Positions 1 to 8,343 of a stretch of DNA of 64,000 nt are shown one piece after another (position 1 is the stretch's first letter; every line of letters starts with the position of its first letter). Made by a program: the position numbers and the translations under genes. The notes under the pieces are model-generated. The model did no database searches, was not told the DNA's origin, and saw nothing but the letters and a program-made list of their open reading frames with translations. Source of the stretch: an uncultured Latescibacterota bacterium (lineage in GTDB: Bacteria; Latescibacterota; UBA2968; UBA8231); the NCBI GenBank assembly GCA_958295495.1, contig OY282352.1:3784548-3848547 (forward strand). Reading direction: 5' to 3'.

Positions 1-326
1 ACGTGGTCGAGATCGCGCACGAAGTGTGCTCGACCACGGGGATGCTCAAGGCCGTAGAAAAGTACCCCGAGGCCAAGAGCTTCATCATTGCCACGGAAAA
101 CGGCATGTTGCACCAGCTTCGGCAGCGCTTCCCGCACCAAGAATTTGTAGCGGCTGACGGCTGCATTGGCTGTCGGCTACACTGCCCCTACATGAAGGTC
201 ACCGACCTGCAAGACGTGTACTTTTCGCTGCTCTACGAGCGCTACGAAATCAGGATGGACGACGAGGTGATTGTGGGGGCGCGGCGGGCGTTGGAGCGGA
301 TGATGGCCGTGCCACGGGACAATTGA
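1..326 (+). CDS. nadA: Quinolinate synthase NadA, C-terminal part (5' end off the window)
   Basis: This is the last ~107 residues of quinolinate synthase, the Fe-S enzyme that condenses iminoaspartate with dihydroxyacetone phosphate in NAD synthesis. The frame is open to the left edge, so the gene is truncated by the window and the apparent GTG at position 3 is not a start. Family signs are the segment FIIATENGMLHQL, the cysteine-bearing CIGCRLHCPYMK that would supply a 4Fe-4S ligand, and the end ARRALERM. The TGA is at 324-326. The next gene is on the same strand but is separated by a REP-like palindrome and looks unrelated. Identification rests on family motifs read by eye. Confidence 0.85.
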   Translation, partial: VVEIAHEVCSTTGMLKAVEKYPEAKSFIIATENGMLHQLRQRFPHQEFVAADGCIGCRLHCPYMKVTDLQDVYFSLLYERYEIRMDDEVIVGARRALERMMAVPRDN

Positions 327-360
327 GCTTTTTAGATACTGACGTTACGCCCCTGTTCCT

Positions 361-390
361 CGTCACTCCCGCTAAAGCGGGAATCCAAGG
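361..390. repeat. REP-like palindromic element
   Basis: The palindrome CCCGCT-AA-AGCGGG (368-381) sits in the context TCACTCCC..GCGGGAATCC. This is the common REP-type repeat that, read through in frame, gives the peptide TPAKAGIQ. It lies between nadA and the next gene and ends just before that gene's ribosome-binding site. A diverged relative lies at 46199-46240. Confidence 0.6.
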
Positions 391-400
391 AGTGATTAAT

Positions 401-1459
401 ATGCAACAAGACCGAAACATCCCTAATCTGTTCAGATTCGCAACAAAGGAACTCGCACAGGATGCTACCATTGCATATCTCTTGGCGTGGGCCGACCCGG
501 CATACCGCGAATCACATCCGCGCCTCCACACCCTTGGTACCGAATTATTGCGTTCACTCCTTCAGACGCAAGAAGTGGATCTTCCACCGATCGAAACACT
601 TTGTATTAAGACCCAAGCCGACTGGATTGACATTGTCGTGCAGATCAACGCCGGCGAGAATGGAGTCCTTCTGATCATCGAAGACAAGGTGAGTACCCGA
701 GAGCACTCGAACCAGATTGAACGCCATATAGAGACCGCCGAGGAGAAGTACCGCGGCTGCTATGACCGTTTGGTTGCGGTATATCTCAAGACGGGAAACG
801 AATCGAAGGCCAGCCTTCCAAATGAGAGTATATGCGGCCGCTTTATGCGCCGCGACCTGCTAGATGTCCTGAACAAATTTCAGGACACGGGAAATACCAT
901 CGAGGACGACTTTCGCATCCATCTTCAAAATTGGGAGGACGATACGAACAGGTGGGAATCCGCGAGCTACGACGAGTGGGGGTGGAGACAATACGAGGGC
1001 TTCTATGCCGGGCTAGAACACAGGTGGGACGATTGTTGTGGGTGGGATTATATTTCAAATCCGGCTAGAGGATTCCTTGGCTGGTGGTCGGACCCTTGGG
1101 ACATCGGAACCGAGGATCGGCACGCTAGCCTATATATACAGATTCACGATGCAAAGCGTTTGACCGTCCGGCTTGGATCCGGTAATGCCATGGAAAGAGT
1201 TCGTGCCCCGTTCATGCGCCAAGTTCTTGGTGCCTTAGAAGAAGAGGCTTTTGACGACATCCACATCGAAAGGGCGGGGAAGTTCAACGGCGGCGGTGCT
1301 GCAGCGGTTGCAAACGTCAAGTTTGATGAACAAGGACCTTGGTTTGCCGTTGACCCCAACGGCGTCGTGAATATGGACGCCACTATCGAACGGCTGCGTC
1401 GCTTGGAGGAATTGCTGGAAAAAGTTGCGACGCGATTAACCGACGAGGGGCTCCCTTAG
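401..1459 (+). CDS. PD-(D/E)XK nuclease superfamily protein
   Basis: Predicted 352 aa soluble protein. The N-terminal third carries a PD-(D/E)XK-like core: WIDIVV (Asp) followed by LLIIEDKV (Glu-x-Lys), with a helical HSNQIERHIE stretch after it. This resembles the PDDEXK_4 type of predicted nucleases. I chose ATG at 401 because AAGGAG (387-392) lies 8 bases upstream. The frame is open back to 323, but that extension only reads through the REP-like palindrome. The rest is Trp-rich and I do not recognise it. It sits beside methyltransferase genes and remnants, so a role in defence is possible but not shown. A rho-independent terminator follows at 1585-1618. Confidence 0.6.
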   Translation: MQQDRNIPNLFRFATKELAQDATIAYLLAWADPAYRESHPRLHTLGTELLRSLLQTQEVDLPPIETLCIKTQADWIDIVVQINAGENGVLLIIEDKVSTREHSNQIERHIETAEEKYRGCYDRLVAVYLKTGNESKASLPNESICGRFMRRDLLDVLNKFQDTGNTIEDDFRIHLQNWEDDTNRWESASYDEWGWRQYEGFYAGLEHRWDDCCGWDYISNPARGFLGWWSDPWDIGTEDRHASLYIQIHDAKRLTVRLGSGNAMERVRAPFMRQVLGALEEEAFDDIHIERAGKFNGGGAAAVANVKFDEQGPWFAVDPNGVVNMDATIERLRRLEELLEKVATRLTDEGLP

Positions 1460-1487
1460 ATCGCCTCCGCAAACCGGCCGTATCTAC

Positions 1488-1535
1488 GAGGAAAAAGCTG
1501 CGACGCGCTTAACAGAAAAGGGGATCGTCAGTTAG
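1488..1535 (+). pseudogene. Duplicated 3' tail of the PD-(D/E)XK gene
   Basis: This short in-frame stretch ends in TAG at 1533-1535 and encodes EEKAATRLTEKGIVS. The upstream gene ends LEKVATRLTDEGLP. It appears to be the leftover 3' end of a second, diverged copy of that gene, the rest having been lost. Confidence 0.45.
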
Positions 1536-1765
1536 TTGCGCGAGCATTCGACGAAATTGCCGTCCGCCGCAATAATGCAAAAGGAGGAGACATTGCAATC
1601 TGTCTCCTCTTTTTTTTCCGACAAACTCTCTCGGTATTCCCGAATCCCGATGTCCAGCAGTTCCGTCAGATAGCTCCCGCGCTCGGGACACTCGGATAGG
1701 CTGCTGAACGCCTTCTCAATCTGCTCCAGCACATAAACGGCTTTGTTTTCGGTCCATTCCTGGGG
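1514..1765 (-). pseudogene. Decayed ParE/RelE-family toxin remnant
   Basis: Reading the minus strand from about 1760, the protein runs VLEQIEKAFSSL, then ECPERG, then ELLDIGIREYRE. This is the usual core of ParE/RelE toxins (..NPERG...ELLELGIREYRE). After that the frame degenerates. IIAADG and RRMLAQL, which would normally form the IADGRR..LL end, fall in different frames, and a terminator hairpin (1585-1618) lies inside. No start codon or partner antitoxin is recognisable. The gene is non-functional as it stands. The family call rests on one segment of about 35 residues. Confidence 0.5.
1585..1618 (+). terminator. Rho-independent terminator
   Basis: AGGAGACA (1585-1592), an 8-base loop and TGTCTCCT (1601-1608) form a perfect 8-bp stem. 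It is followed by C and eight T. The orientation suits termination of the PD-(D/E)XK gene on the plus strand. Confidence 0.8.
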
Positions 1766-1996
1766 AGTGGCACCACGGCTGTGGTAGCGCGCAAGCTCGG
1801 GCGTTTATTCTGCGGGATTGAATTGAATAGGGAATACTGCTGTTGGAGCCAAAAGCGATTGAAGCGGGCACTTGCCGATCCGTCGATTCAGGGATATGCC
1901 GATGGCGTGTTTTGGGAGCGGAATAGCCTAAACGAGCAGCCGCGGCAGGCGGCAGATGCCACTGAACAAACGGCGCAGTACAGCGGTTGCAGTTAG
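1751..1996 (+). pseudogene. C-terminal remnant of a DNA methyltransferase
   Basis: The open frame reads GPFLGSGTTAVVARKLGR, then IELNREYC, then IQGYADGVFWERN and a stop at 1994-1996. This is the end of a beta-class (motif IV first) DNA methyltransferase: the AdoMet-binding motif I DPFxGSGTT with the leading Asp changed to Gly, then the typical helix and tail. The N-terminal part with the (D/S)PPY catalytic motif is absent and the region before 1740 is ParE remnant on the other strand. It is therefore a broken gene from an earlier methyltransferase, not the intact one that converges on it. Confidence 0.6.
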
Positions 1997-2964
1997 CCCT
2001 TGTATTTACTTCGCGCTTTTTCAAAGAGCATTTGCTGGATCGCTTGGGCGTCTTGCGCAGCTCCCGTCCCGCATTCTGAATCCAACCTCTCAAGTGCGGC
2101 GCGATGAAATTCGGGCGCGATCTCAAAGCCTATGAAGTGCCTGTTGAGTCGCCGTGCGGCAATAGCCGTAGTGCCGCTGCCCATGAACGGATCCAATACC
2201 ACTTGGCCCTCTTGCGTTGTGAGCTTGATCAGGAATTCGATGAGCTTTAGCGGCTTCTGGGCCTCGTGAATTTTTTGTTCGCCCTTTTGGAAACCAAACG
2301 CCAAGAGATTGGTTGGGGTCGCGCCATGGCTCTGACACGCTTCTATGTTCATGGCCCCTACGCCTTGCTCGAGGATGTTGTCGGCAATGGTGCCGCCGAT
2401 CTTGTAGGGTTTTACGAACCAAGCAATCGGCTCATATACGGGTGCGAGGTTCCCCAAACGCCAGCCGCGCCACGCCTTGGCTTCGGCTGCTAATCCGCGC
2501 CGTTCAAAGACAACGCTCACCCTTTGCGCTCGATGGTGCGCCGATTCTTTCTGCCAAGCGAGCATGTCCTTGAGGAGGAAACCGTTGTCTTCAAATGCGT
2601 TGACGACGCGGTGTATGGTGCGGCGTGCGCCGAAAACGAAGAGCGATGCGCCGCGCTTCATTTTTGGCAAAAGCCGTTCAGTCCAGCTTTGACACCACTG
2701 CTGATACTCCCGTCCCATGTTCCTATCGGCCTGCGACCAGCCATTGATGGGCTTGCCCCGTCTCTTAAAGGCCGATTTCCCAGCCTGCGCGGGCGACTGT
2801 CCCAACAGGGCCGAGTTTGTATTGTCGTGTAAGACATCCCAGCCGTCTAGGCTGATTCCATAGGGAATATCCGACAGGAAAAGTTCAATGCTGTTGTCGG
2901 CCAAGCGCGAAATGTGATCCCGGCAGTCACCGCGTGTGATTTTGTCCAAGTACGCCTCGTTCAT
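1993..2964 (-). CDS. Site-specific DNA methyltransferase (beta class)
   Basis: Predicted 323 aa AdoMet-dependent DNA methyltransferase. Motif IV appears early as LFLSDIPYGI (DIPY in place of the canonical DPPY) and motif I late as LDPFMGSGTTA, which is the beta-class order. The DxPY motif favours N6-adenine methylation, but N4-cytosine cannot be excluded. It ends by overlapping the convergent methyltransferase remnant by 4 bp. It starts 18 bp after xylA on the same strand, so it may be co-transcribed with xylA. No intact restriction endonuclease is adjacent on this strand. It may be an orphan methylase, or its partner could be the PD-(D/E)XK gene at 401-1459. Confidence 0.85.
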   Translation of the reverse strand: MNEAYLDKITRGDCRDHISRLADNSIELFLSDIPYGISLDGWDVLHDNTNSALLGQSPAQAGKSAFKRRGKPINGWSQADRNMGREYQQWCQSWTERLLPKMKRGASLFVFGARRTIHRVVNAFEDNGFLLKDMLAWQKESAHHRAQRVSVVFERRGLAAEAKAWRGWRLGNLAPVYEPIAWFVKPYKIGGTIADNILEQGVGAMNIEACQSHGATPTNLLAFGFQKGEQKIHEAQKPLKLIEFLIKLTTQEGQVVLDPFMGSGTTAIAARRLNRHFIGFEIAPEFHRAALERLDSECGTGAAQDAQAIQQMLFEKARSKYKG

Positions 2965-2982
2965 GCCACCTCCAAGTCGCCG

Positions 2983-4296
2983 CTACAGATAGCTATTGAC
3001 GATATTTTCCAGCATTTCCTCGCGGCCGCTGCGCCTTTCCGGCTCGCCGTGCTGGTGGATGTATGCTTCTAGCTCGGCAAAGTTGGTTGTGCCGCGCATG
3101 ATCTTCTCGCCAATGCCGCTGCGGTACGAGGCGTAGCGCGTCTCCACAAAGGCGTCGAGCGCGCCGTCGTCAATGATGCGCTGGGTCAGCGTTAGCCCGC
3201 GGGCAAACGAGTCCATGCCGCCGATGTGGGCGTGGAAGAGATCCTCCAAGTCGCAGGAGCCGCGCCGCACTTTGGCGTCGAAGTTGATGCCGCCGGGCGC
3301 GATGCCGCCCTGTTTGAGAATCACCAGCATGGCGTAGGTGGTGGAGTAGAGGTCGGTGGGGAATTGGTCGGTGTCCCAGCCGAGCAGGTAATCGCCGCGG
3401 TTGGCGTCAATGCTGCCCAGTTTGCCATCGGCCGAGGCGAGTTGGAGGTCGTGTTCAAAGGTGTGGCCGGCCAGAGTGGCGTGGTTGGCTTCGATGTTGA
3501 GCTTGAACTCGTCCAACAGGTCGTATTTGCGGAGAAAGCTCAAGACGGTAGCAGCGTCGTAGTCGTATTGGTGCTTGGTCGGCTCTTTGGGCTTGGGCTC
3601 CACGAGCAGGGTGCCGGTAAAGCCAATGGCCTTTTTGTGTTCGACGGCCATCTGCAAAAAGCGCGCGAGTTGGTCCTGCTCGTGGGCCATATTGGTGTTG
3701 AGCAAGCTGGAGTACCCCTCGCGCCCACCCCAAAACACGTAGTTGGCCCCCCCGAGCCGATGCGTACATTCCATGGCCTTTTTGATCTGAGCCGCGGCCC
3801 AGGCGAAGACGTGAGCGTCGGGATTGGTGGCGGCCCCGTGGGTAAAGCGCGCGTGCGAGAAGCAGTTGGACGTGCCCCACAGCAAGCGGACGCCCGTGTC
3901 GGCTTGCAATTGCTCGGCCAGCCCCACGATGTGGTCGAGGCGGTCGTTGCTCTCTTTGAGGGTCTCGCCTTCGGGCGCGATGTCGCGGTCGTGCCAGCAG
4001 TAGAACGGTGCGCCGAGCTTGGTAATGAACTCAAAGGCCGCGCGCAGGGTGTCCTCGGCGCGCTGCATGGGGTCGGTGGCGCGGTCCCAAGGCCGGTCGT
4101 ACACCGGCGTCGGGCCGAAGGGATCGATTCCCCCGCCCTTAAAGCTGTGCCAAAAGGCCACGGAGAAGCGCAGGTGCTCAGCCATGGTCTTGCCGCCGAC
4201 CGTGGCCTCGGCGTCGTAGTGCTTGAAGGCCAAGGGGTTTTTAGAATCTGGGCCTTCGTAGGCAATTTTTTCGATGCCCTTAAAAAATTCGCTCAT
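2983..4296 (-). CDS. xylA: Xylose isomerase
   Basis: Predicted 437 aa, the normal length for class II xylose isomerase, which converts D-xylose to D-xylulose in the cytoplasm. Catalytic and metal-binding segments are visible: FYCWHDRD (catalytic His and Asp), LLVEPKPKEPTKHQYD (Glu, Lys), NIEANHATLAGH (Glu, His) and DANRGDYLLGWDTDQFP (Asp ligands). It begins MSEFFKGIEKIAYEGP as expected. It lies about 100 bp after an SDR dehydrogenase in the minus-strand block, consistent with carbohydrate use. No xylulose kinase is in the window. A long stop-free frame exists on the opposite strand, but it is only a shadow of this gene. Confidence 0.96.
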   Translation of the reverse strand: MSEFFKGIEKIAYEGPDSKNPLAFKHYDAEATVGGKTMAEHLRFSVAFWHSFKGGGIDPFGPTPVYDRPWDRATDPMQRAEDTLRAAFEFITKLGAPFYCWHDRDIAPEGETLKESNDRLDHIVGLAEQLQADTGVRLLWGTSNCFSHARFTHGAATNPDAHVFAWAAAQIKKAMECTHRLGGANYVFWGGREGYSSLLNTNMAHEQDQLARFLQMAVEHKKAIGFTGTLLVEPKPKEPTKHQYDYDAATVLSFLRKYDLLDEFKLNIEANHATLAGHTFEHDLQLASADGKLGSIDANRGDYLLGWDTDQFPTDLYSTTYAMLVILKQGGIAPGGINFDAKVRRGSCDLEDLFHAHIGGMDSFARGLTLTQRIIDDGALDAFVETRYASYRSGIGEKIMRGTTNFAELEAYIHQHGEPERRSGREEMLENIVNSYL

Positions 4297-4395
4297 GGTT
4301 TGCCCTTTCTGAACTCTGAGGTGGTTTAGTGGAATCCGCGAGGTCTGCGAGCGCGTCGAGGTCGAAAATTGCGGTCGCCAAGCGCATGGGCGGCC

Positions 4396-5169
4396 TCACT
4401 CTGGGGTGACGTAGGCGGCGGTGATACCGCCATCGACGACAAAGGTCGCGCCGGTGATGAAAGAGGCGTCGTCCGAGGCCAAGAAGACGACCGTGCGGGC
4501 GATTTCCTCAGCTTCGCCGAAGCGGCCCATGGGAATGTGGACTAAGCGGCGCTGGCGCTTCTCCTCGCTGTCGAGATATTGCATCAGCAGTTCGGTGCGC
4601 AATGGGCCGGGACAGAGCGCATTGACGCGGATGTTTTCGCGGGCGTGGACAACGGCTAGCTCGCGCGTCAGGGCGAGGACGCCGCCCTTGCTGGCAGTAT
4701 AGGCCAATTGGGGCGTGGCCGCTCCGAGTAAGGCGACAAAAGAGGCGGTGTTGACGATTGCGCCGCGGCCGGCGCGGCGCAGGGCCGGAATGCCGTATTT
4801 GCAGCCCAAAAAGACGCCTTTGAGATTGACGGCCATGGTCAGGTCCCAGACTTCTTCTTCGGTGTCGATGGCGTCGGCGTCGGCGTGGTGGGAGATGCCG
4901 GCGTTGTTGAACAGCACGTCGAGGCGGCCATAAGCGGCTTCGGCTTGCTGCACCATGCGCTCGCAGTCGGCGGCGCGGGACACGTCGGCCGCGATGGCGA
5001 TAGCCTGCCCGTTGTCAGCGGCGACGGCCGCGGCCGTTTGCTCAGCCGTGGCCGCGTCGATGTCAACGGCTGCAATGTGCGCGCCTTCGCGGGCGCAGTG
5101 CAGCGCGGTTTGGCGACCGATGCCCGAGCCAGCGCCGGTGATGAGGACGACTTTGGCGGCGAGTCTCAT
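4396..5169 (-). CDS. SDR-family NAD(P)-dependent oxidoreductase
   Basis: Predicted 257 aa classical short-chain dehydrogenase/reductase. It has TGAGSGIG for the dinucleotide-binding loop, NNAG in the core strand, and YTASK as the Tyr-xxx-Lys catalytic pair with the preceding Ser in NTASF. The C-terminal CPGPLRTELL and DGGITAAYV are typical. An Asp after the second strand (VDIDA) suggests NAD(H). The start overlaps the lpdA stop by 4 bases (ATGA), so the two are translationally coupled. The substrate cannot be read from the sequence. The position between lpdA and xylA suggests sugar or polyol oxidation. Confidence 0.9.
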   Translation of the reverse strand: MRLAAKVVLITGAGSGIGRQTALHCAREGAHIAAVDIDAATAEQTAAAVAADNGQAIAIAADVSRAADCERMVQQAEAAYGRLDVLFNNAGISHHADADAIDTEEEVWDLTMAVNLKGVFLGCKYGIPALRRAGRGAIVNTASFVALLGAATPQLAYTASKGGVLALTRELAVVHARENIRVNALCPGPLRTELLMQYLDSEEKRQRRLVHIPMGRFGEAEEIARTVVFLASDDASFITGATFVVDGGITAAYVTPE

Positions 5170-6545
5170 GGCACTGCGGCTCGCGCCGCCTCGCCTACGA
5201 CCTCTGACAGCGCCGGATGCGCGTGGACGGTGCGGCCCACATCCTCGGCACTGGCACCGAACTCTAGGGCCAAGACGCCCTCGGCAATCAAGTGCGAAGC
5301 CTGCGGCCCTAGAATGTGCATCCCCAGAAGCTGGTCGGTGTGCGCCTCGGCGACGACCTTGACTAGGCCGTCGATGTCGTCCATGCAGTGGGCGCGGGCA
5401 TTTCCACGAAATGGGTACTTGCCGATGGCGACCTCGTGGCCGGCCGCGGTAGCTTCTTCCTCACTCGCACCCACGGAGGCTAGTTCTGGGTGGGTGTACA
5501 CGACCGAGGGTATGGCCTCGTAGTTGACCTGTCCGGCGCGTCCGGCCATCCGCTCGGCGACCGCAACTCCTTCGGCCTCGGCCTTGTGGGCCAGCATTGC
5601 CCCGGGCACGAGGTCGCCGATGGCCCAGATCCCCTCGACATTGGTGCGCCCCTGCGCGTCAACCAAGACCTGTCCCCGCTCGTTGATTGCCACGCCCATC
5701 TCTTCCAGCCCCAACCCCGCGCTGCATGGTTTGCGCCCCACGGCCACCAACACCTGATCGCACGTCTCGGCGCGCTCCTGATCGCCGGCCGCAATGGTCA
5801 AGGTCACTCGGCCTTCTGCGATCGCGACCGCTTGGGCTTTGGCCCCGAGCAGGAACTTTAGCCCCTGCCGCTTGAGCAGCCGCTCTAGCTGTTGGGCCAT
5901 CTCTTGGTCCATCCCCGGCAAAATCTGCTCCATGGCCTCCACGACGAGCACTTGGGCACCCAGCCGAGACCACACGGACCCCAACTCCAGCCCAATGGCA
6001 CCGCCGCCAATGACGACGAGCCGCTCAGGCACCTTTTTTAGCGTTAGAGCCTCGGTCGAACTGATTACGTGCTCGCCGTCAAAAGGCAGGTTCGGCAGCT
6101 CCACGGGTGTGCTGCCGGTGGCCAACAGGATGTGCTTGGCGGTCAGCATCTGCTCGCCGCCCGCACCTTGTACCGACACGCTGCCCGGGGCGACTTGGCC
6201 CTTGCCGAAGAAATGCGTCACCCCTCGGCCCTTAAACAGCCCCTCAATGCCCTTGGTCATGGTCTGCACGATTTTCTCTTTCCGCGCCATCATGGCCCGC
6301 AGGTCCAAGCCCACTTCGCTCTGCCCGATCCCATGGTGCCCCAACCCCTTCTTGGCCCTGTAGAACAAAGCACTCGACTCCAGCAGGGCCTTGCTGGGGA
6401 TGCAGCCGACATTGAGGCAGGTGCCGCCGAGGTAGCTTTTGTCGATACAGGCCACTTTCAGGCCGAGTTGCGCCGCCTTGCTCGCGGCCACGTAGCCGCC
6501 GGGGCCGGCACCGATAACTACTAAGTCGAATGCAGTGTCGCGCAC
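5166..6545 (-). CDS. lpdA: Dihydrolipoyl dehydrogenase (E3)
   Basis: Predicted 459 aa flavoprotein that reoxidises dihydrolipoamide with NAD+ for 2-oxo acid dehydrogenase complexes. It shows GAGPGG for FAD binding, GGTCLNVGCIPSK with the redox-active cysteine pair, GGGAIGLELG for NAD binding, and HAHPALSE carrying the His-Glu pair near the C-terminus. I chose the GTG at 6545 because AAGGA lies about 7 bases upstream. The frame continues back to 6635 with no ribosome-binding site. The 2-oxoglutarate dehydrogenase genes sucA and sucB lie upstream on the same strand, but an AT-rich restriction-modification insert now separates them. Confidence 0.95.
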   Translation of the reverse strand: MRDTAFDLVVIGAGPGGYVAASKAAQLGLKVACIDKSYLGGTCLNVGCIPSKALLESSALFYRAKKGLGHHGIGQSEVGLDLRAMMARKEKIVQTMTKGIEGLFKGRGVTHFFGKGQVAPGSVSVQGAGGEQMLTAKHILLATGSTPVELPNLPFDGEHVISSTEALTLKKVPERLVVIGGGAIGLELGSVWSRLGAQVLVVEAMEQILPGMDQEMAQQLERLLKRQGLKFLLGAKAQAVAIAEGRVTLTIAAGDQERAETCDQVLVAVGRKPCSAGLGLEEMGVAINERGQVLVDAQGRTNVEGIWAIGDLVPGAMLAHKAEAEGVAVAERMAGRAGQVNYEAIPSVVYTHPELASVGASEEEATAAGHEVAIGKYPFRGNARAHCMDDIDGLVKVVAEAHTDQLLGMHILGPQASHLIAEGVLALEFGASAEDVGRTVHAHPALSEVVGEAARAAVP

Positions 6546-6591
6546 GGTGTTTCCTTTTTGCGGGATTAGCAGTTGGCTTCTTGTCAGACGG

Positions 6592-7160
6592 TTACCTGAC
6601 GAACTTCCAAATGTCGCCAAATAAGAAATGGTCAAAAGTTTTTATGTGATCTTGCAAAATATCCTTTATCCGCATGTCGGGGCGGATGTCAAAATAATAT
6701 ACTCCGTCTAACGGGTTTAGTTTAACTGTATAACCCTTAAAGTGGCCCGAAAGAAAAGTTGTATTAATACCATATTTGCCCTCTCTACCTTTTCTTTGCA
6801 CATCATTTAAAAAGATAGCGAAGTGGGGGGTGTCCCTATCTGTCAGGTGATTGTATAGAAATTTATCGACAAATATCTTCGCCAGGCGGTCCTTGCTCGA
6901 TGTCTTTACAGAACCTATCGCACGCACTTCTTCGAGTACTTTAACAATAAGATCGTGCTGATAATTCATAGTAAATTCGACTTTTCCATTTATTTTTACA
7001 GGAACTTGTACCGTCCCTTGCGTAACATGAACTCCAACTCTACCTATAATGAGACGTATAAACCTTTCAAAAAGGTCGCCATTTATCTTTCTTGCCGTGT
7101 TTGACCTATTGGCAGGTAAGGCATCAAGAGTAGCTCCAATACATTGTTGCGCGGTATAAA
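6592..7160 (-). pseudogene. Type II restriction endonuclease, 3' part (gene split by IS)
   Basis: These are the C-terminal ~188 codons of a restriction endonuclease gene whose 5' part lies at 8335-8665 beyond the inserted IS. Recognisable stretches are KTSSKDRLAKIFVDKF, HFAIFLNDVQR and FLSGHFKGYTVKLNP, which read like a type II endonuclease; I cannot name the specificity. Removing the IS and one copy of the 9-bp target duplication joins the two halves in the same frame, at the sequence NRS-IYTAQQ. As it stands the fragment has no start of its own apart from codons made by the IS border, so restriction activity is probably lost. It ends 46 bp before lpdA. Confidence 0.7.
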
Positions 7161-7187
7161 TGCTTCTATCTAAGTACACGACAGTAA
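7161..7187. repeat. IS left end: target duplication plus inverted repeat
   Basis: The 9-bp target duplication TGCTTCTAT (7161-7169) is followed by the 18-bp terminal inverted repeat CTAAGTACACGACAGTAA (7170-7187). The right end at 8317-8343 matches exactly. Confidence 0.92.
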
Positions 7188-8334
7188 TCTAAGTTGTGGT
7201 ACAGCCCCAATTTAGGTTTATTTGTAATCAGCCAGATTGCATCTAAATCCTAAACACAGGAGCTGTACCATGCTTATTCATACGATTAAAAAAGCCCTCA
7301 CGCAAGGGTCGGTATCCCTCACGCGCCACCGTATCGACCTGATCAGTCGGTTGGTGTGTGCGCTGATTCAAGTGCGTTCGGTCAATATGAAAAAACTCGC
7401 GTGTAGCCTATCGGGTCGCGCCCAAATCGATAGTCACTATCGCCGTCTCCAGCGTTTTTTCAGTAGTGCTGTCTCACCGTCGGTGTTTACTCAGTTGATT
7501 GTATCCAAGGTCGTTCGCCCCGGCCAACCGCAACTCTTAGTTATGGATCGCACCCATTGGCGATTGGGGCGCACCGATCAGAATGTGTTGTGTGTCGGCT
7601 TAGTCTATCAGGGGGTCTCGATTCCGTTGGTATATCAGTCGTTGCAAAAGCCGGGCAACTCCAACACCTCAGAGCGCAAGCGTCTCCTGACGAAGGTATT
7701 GGCCTACCTTGATCCCCGCGTATGCTGTTTAGTCGCCGACCGCGAGTTTATCGGTCGAGCGTGGTTCGCCTTTTTGCTGGAGCAGCAGGTCGATTTTGTC
7801 ATCCGTCTGCGCGGCAATACGTCGCTTACGCTCGACGACGGTCGGCGACGGTATGGGGCTACTTTTAATGAACGGATGCCGAGAGGTACGACCCGATTCT
7901 ACCCACAGACCACCCTCTATGACGGCTTGACCCTGAATTTGGTGTGTCACCGCCCCATCCGCGGCGAGCGCATCCTACTCATCACCAACCGAACCGACCT
8001 CCAACAGGTGCTAGCCGTCTATGGCCAACGCTGGGCTATTGAGACGACGTTTGCTTGTTTGAAATCGAGGGGGTTTAATCTCGAAGAGACCCATTTGACC
8101 CACCCGTCCCGCTTGCACCTACTGCTGGGACTGCTGGCGTGGACGCTGCTATGGGCACTGTTGGTAGGACGGCGGTTGCATCAGAGAAAACCCATCCCCA
8201 TAAAAAAACATGGACGACCAGCCATAAGCCTCTTTCGAAAAGGGTTGGACCAACTCACACAAATCATACACCAAACACGGGAGCAACCTAAACACAAACG
8301 ACAATATCAACACATTTTACTGTCGTGTACTTAG
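7170..8334 (+). mobile_element. IS4-family insertion sequence, 1165 bp, complete
   Basis: The element has perfect 18-bp terminal inverted repeats and a perfect 9-bp target-site duplication, and encodes one intact DDE transposase. It inserted into a restriction endonuclease gene in the opposite orientation to that gene. Both ends and the transposase are undamaged, so the insertion looks recent and the element may still be mobile. Confidence 0.93.
7270..8334 (+). CDS. IS4-family transposase
   Basis: Predicted 354 aa DDE transposase. The catalytic Asp residues are in LVMDRTHW and LVADREFIG, and the Glu is in the YxxRWxIE signature (YGQRWAIETTF), which is typical of IS4. I chose ATG at 7270 because AGGAG is at 7257-7262. 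The frame opens earlier, at 7237. The stop codon TAG lies inside the right terminal inverted repeat, ending at the last base of the element. It is surrounded by IS ends and has no accessory gene. Confidence 0.93.
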   Translation: MLIHTIKKALTQGSVSLTRHRIDLISRLVCALIQVRSVNMKKLACSLSGRAQIDSHYRRLQRFFSSAVSPSVFTQLIVSKVVRPGQPQLLVMDRTHWRLGRTDQNVLCVGLVYQGVSIPLVYQSLQKPGNSNTSERKRLLTKVLAYLDPRVCCLVADREFIGRAWFAFLLEQQVDFVIRLRGNTSLTLDDGRRRYGATFNERMPRGTTRFYPQTTLYDGLTLNLVCHRPIRGERILLITNRTDLQQVLAVYGQRWAIETTFACLKSRGFNLEETHLTHPSRLHLLLGLLAWTLLWALLVGRRLHQRKPIPIKKHGRPAISLFRKGLDQLTQIIHQTREQPKHKRQYQHILLSCT

Positions 8335-8343
8335 TGCTTCTAT
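8317..8343. repeat. IS right end: inverted repeat plus target duplication
   Basis: TTACTGTCGTGTACTTAG (8317-8334) is the exact reverse complement of the left end. It is followed by the second TGCTTCTAT copy (8335-8343). Confidence 0.92.

Noticed and set aside
3226..4329. Long plus-strand open frame opposite xylA
   Set aside because: The protein is low-complexity Gly/Val-rich and mirrors the codon bias of xylA, which has clear catalytic motifs on the other strand. It is a shadow frame.
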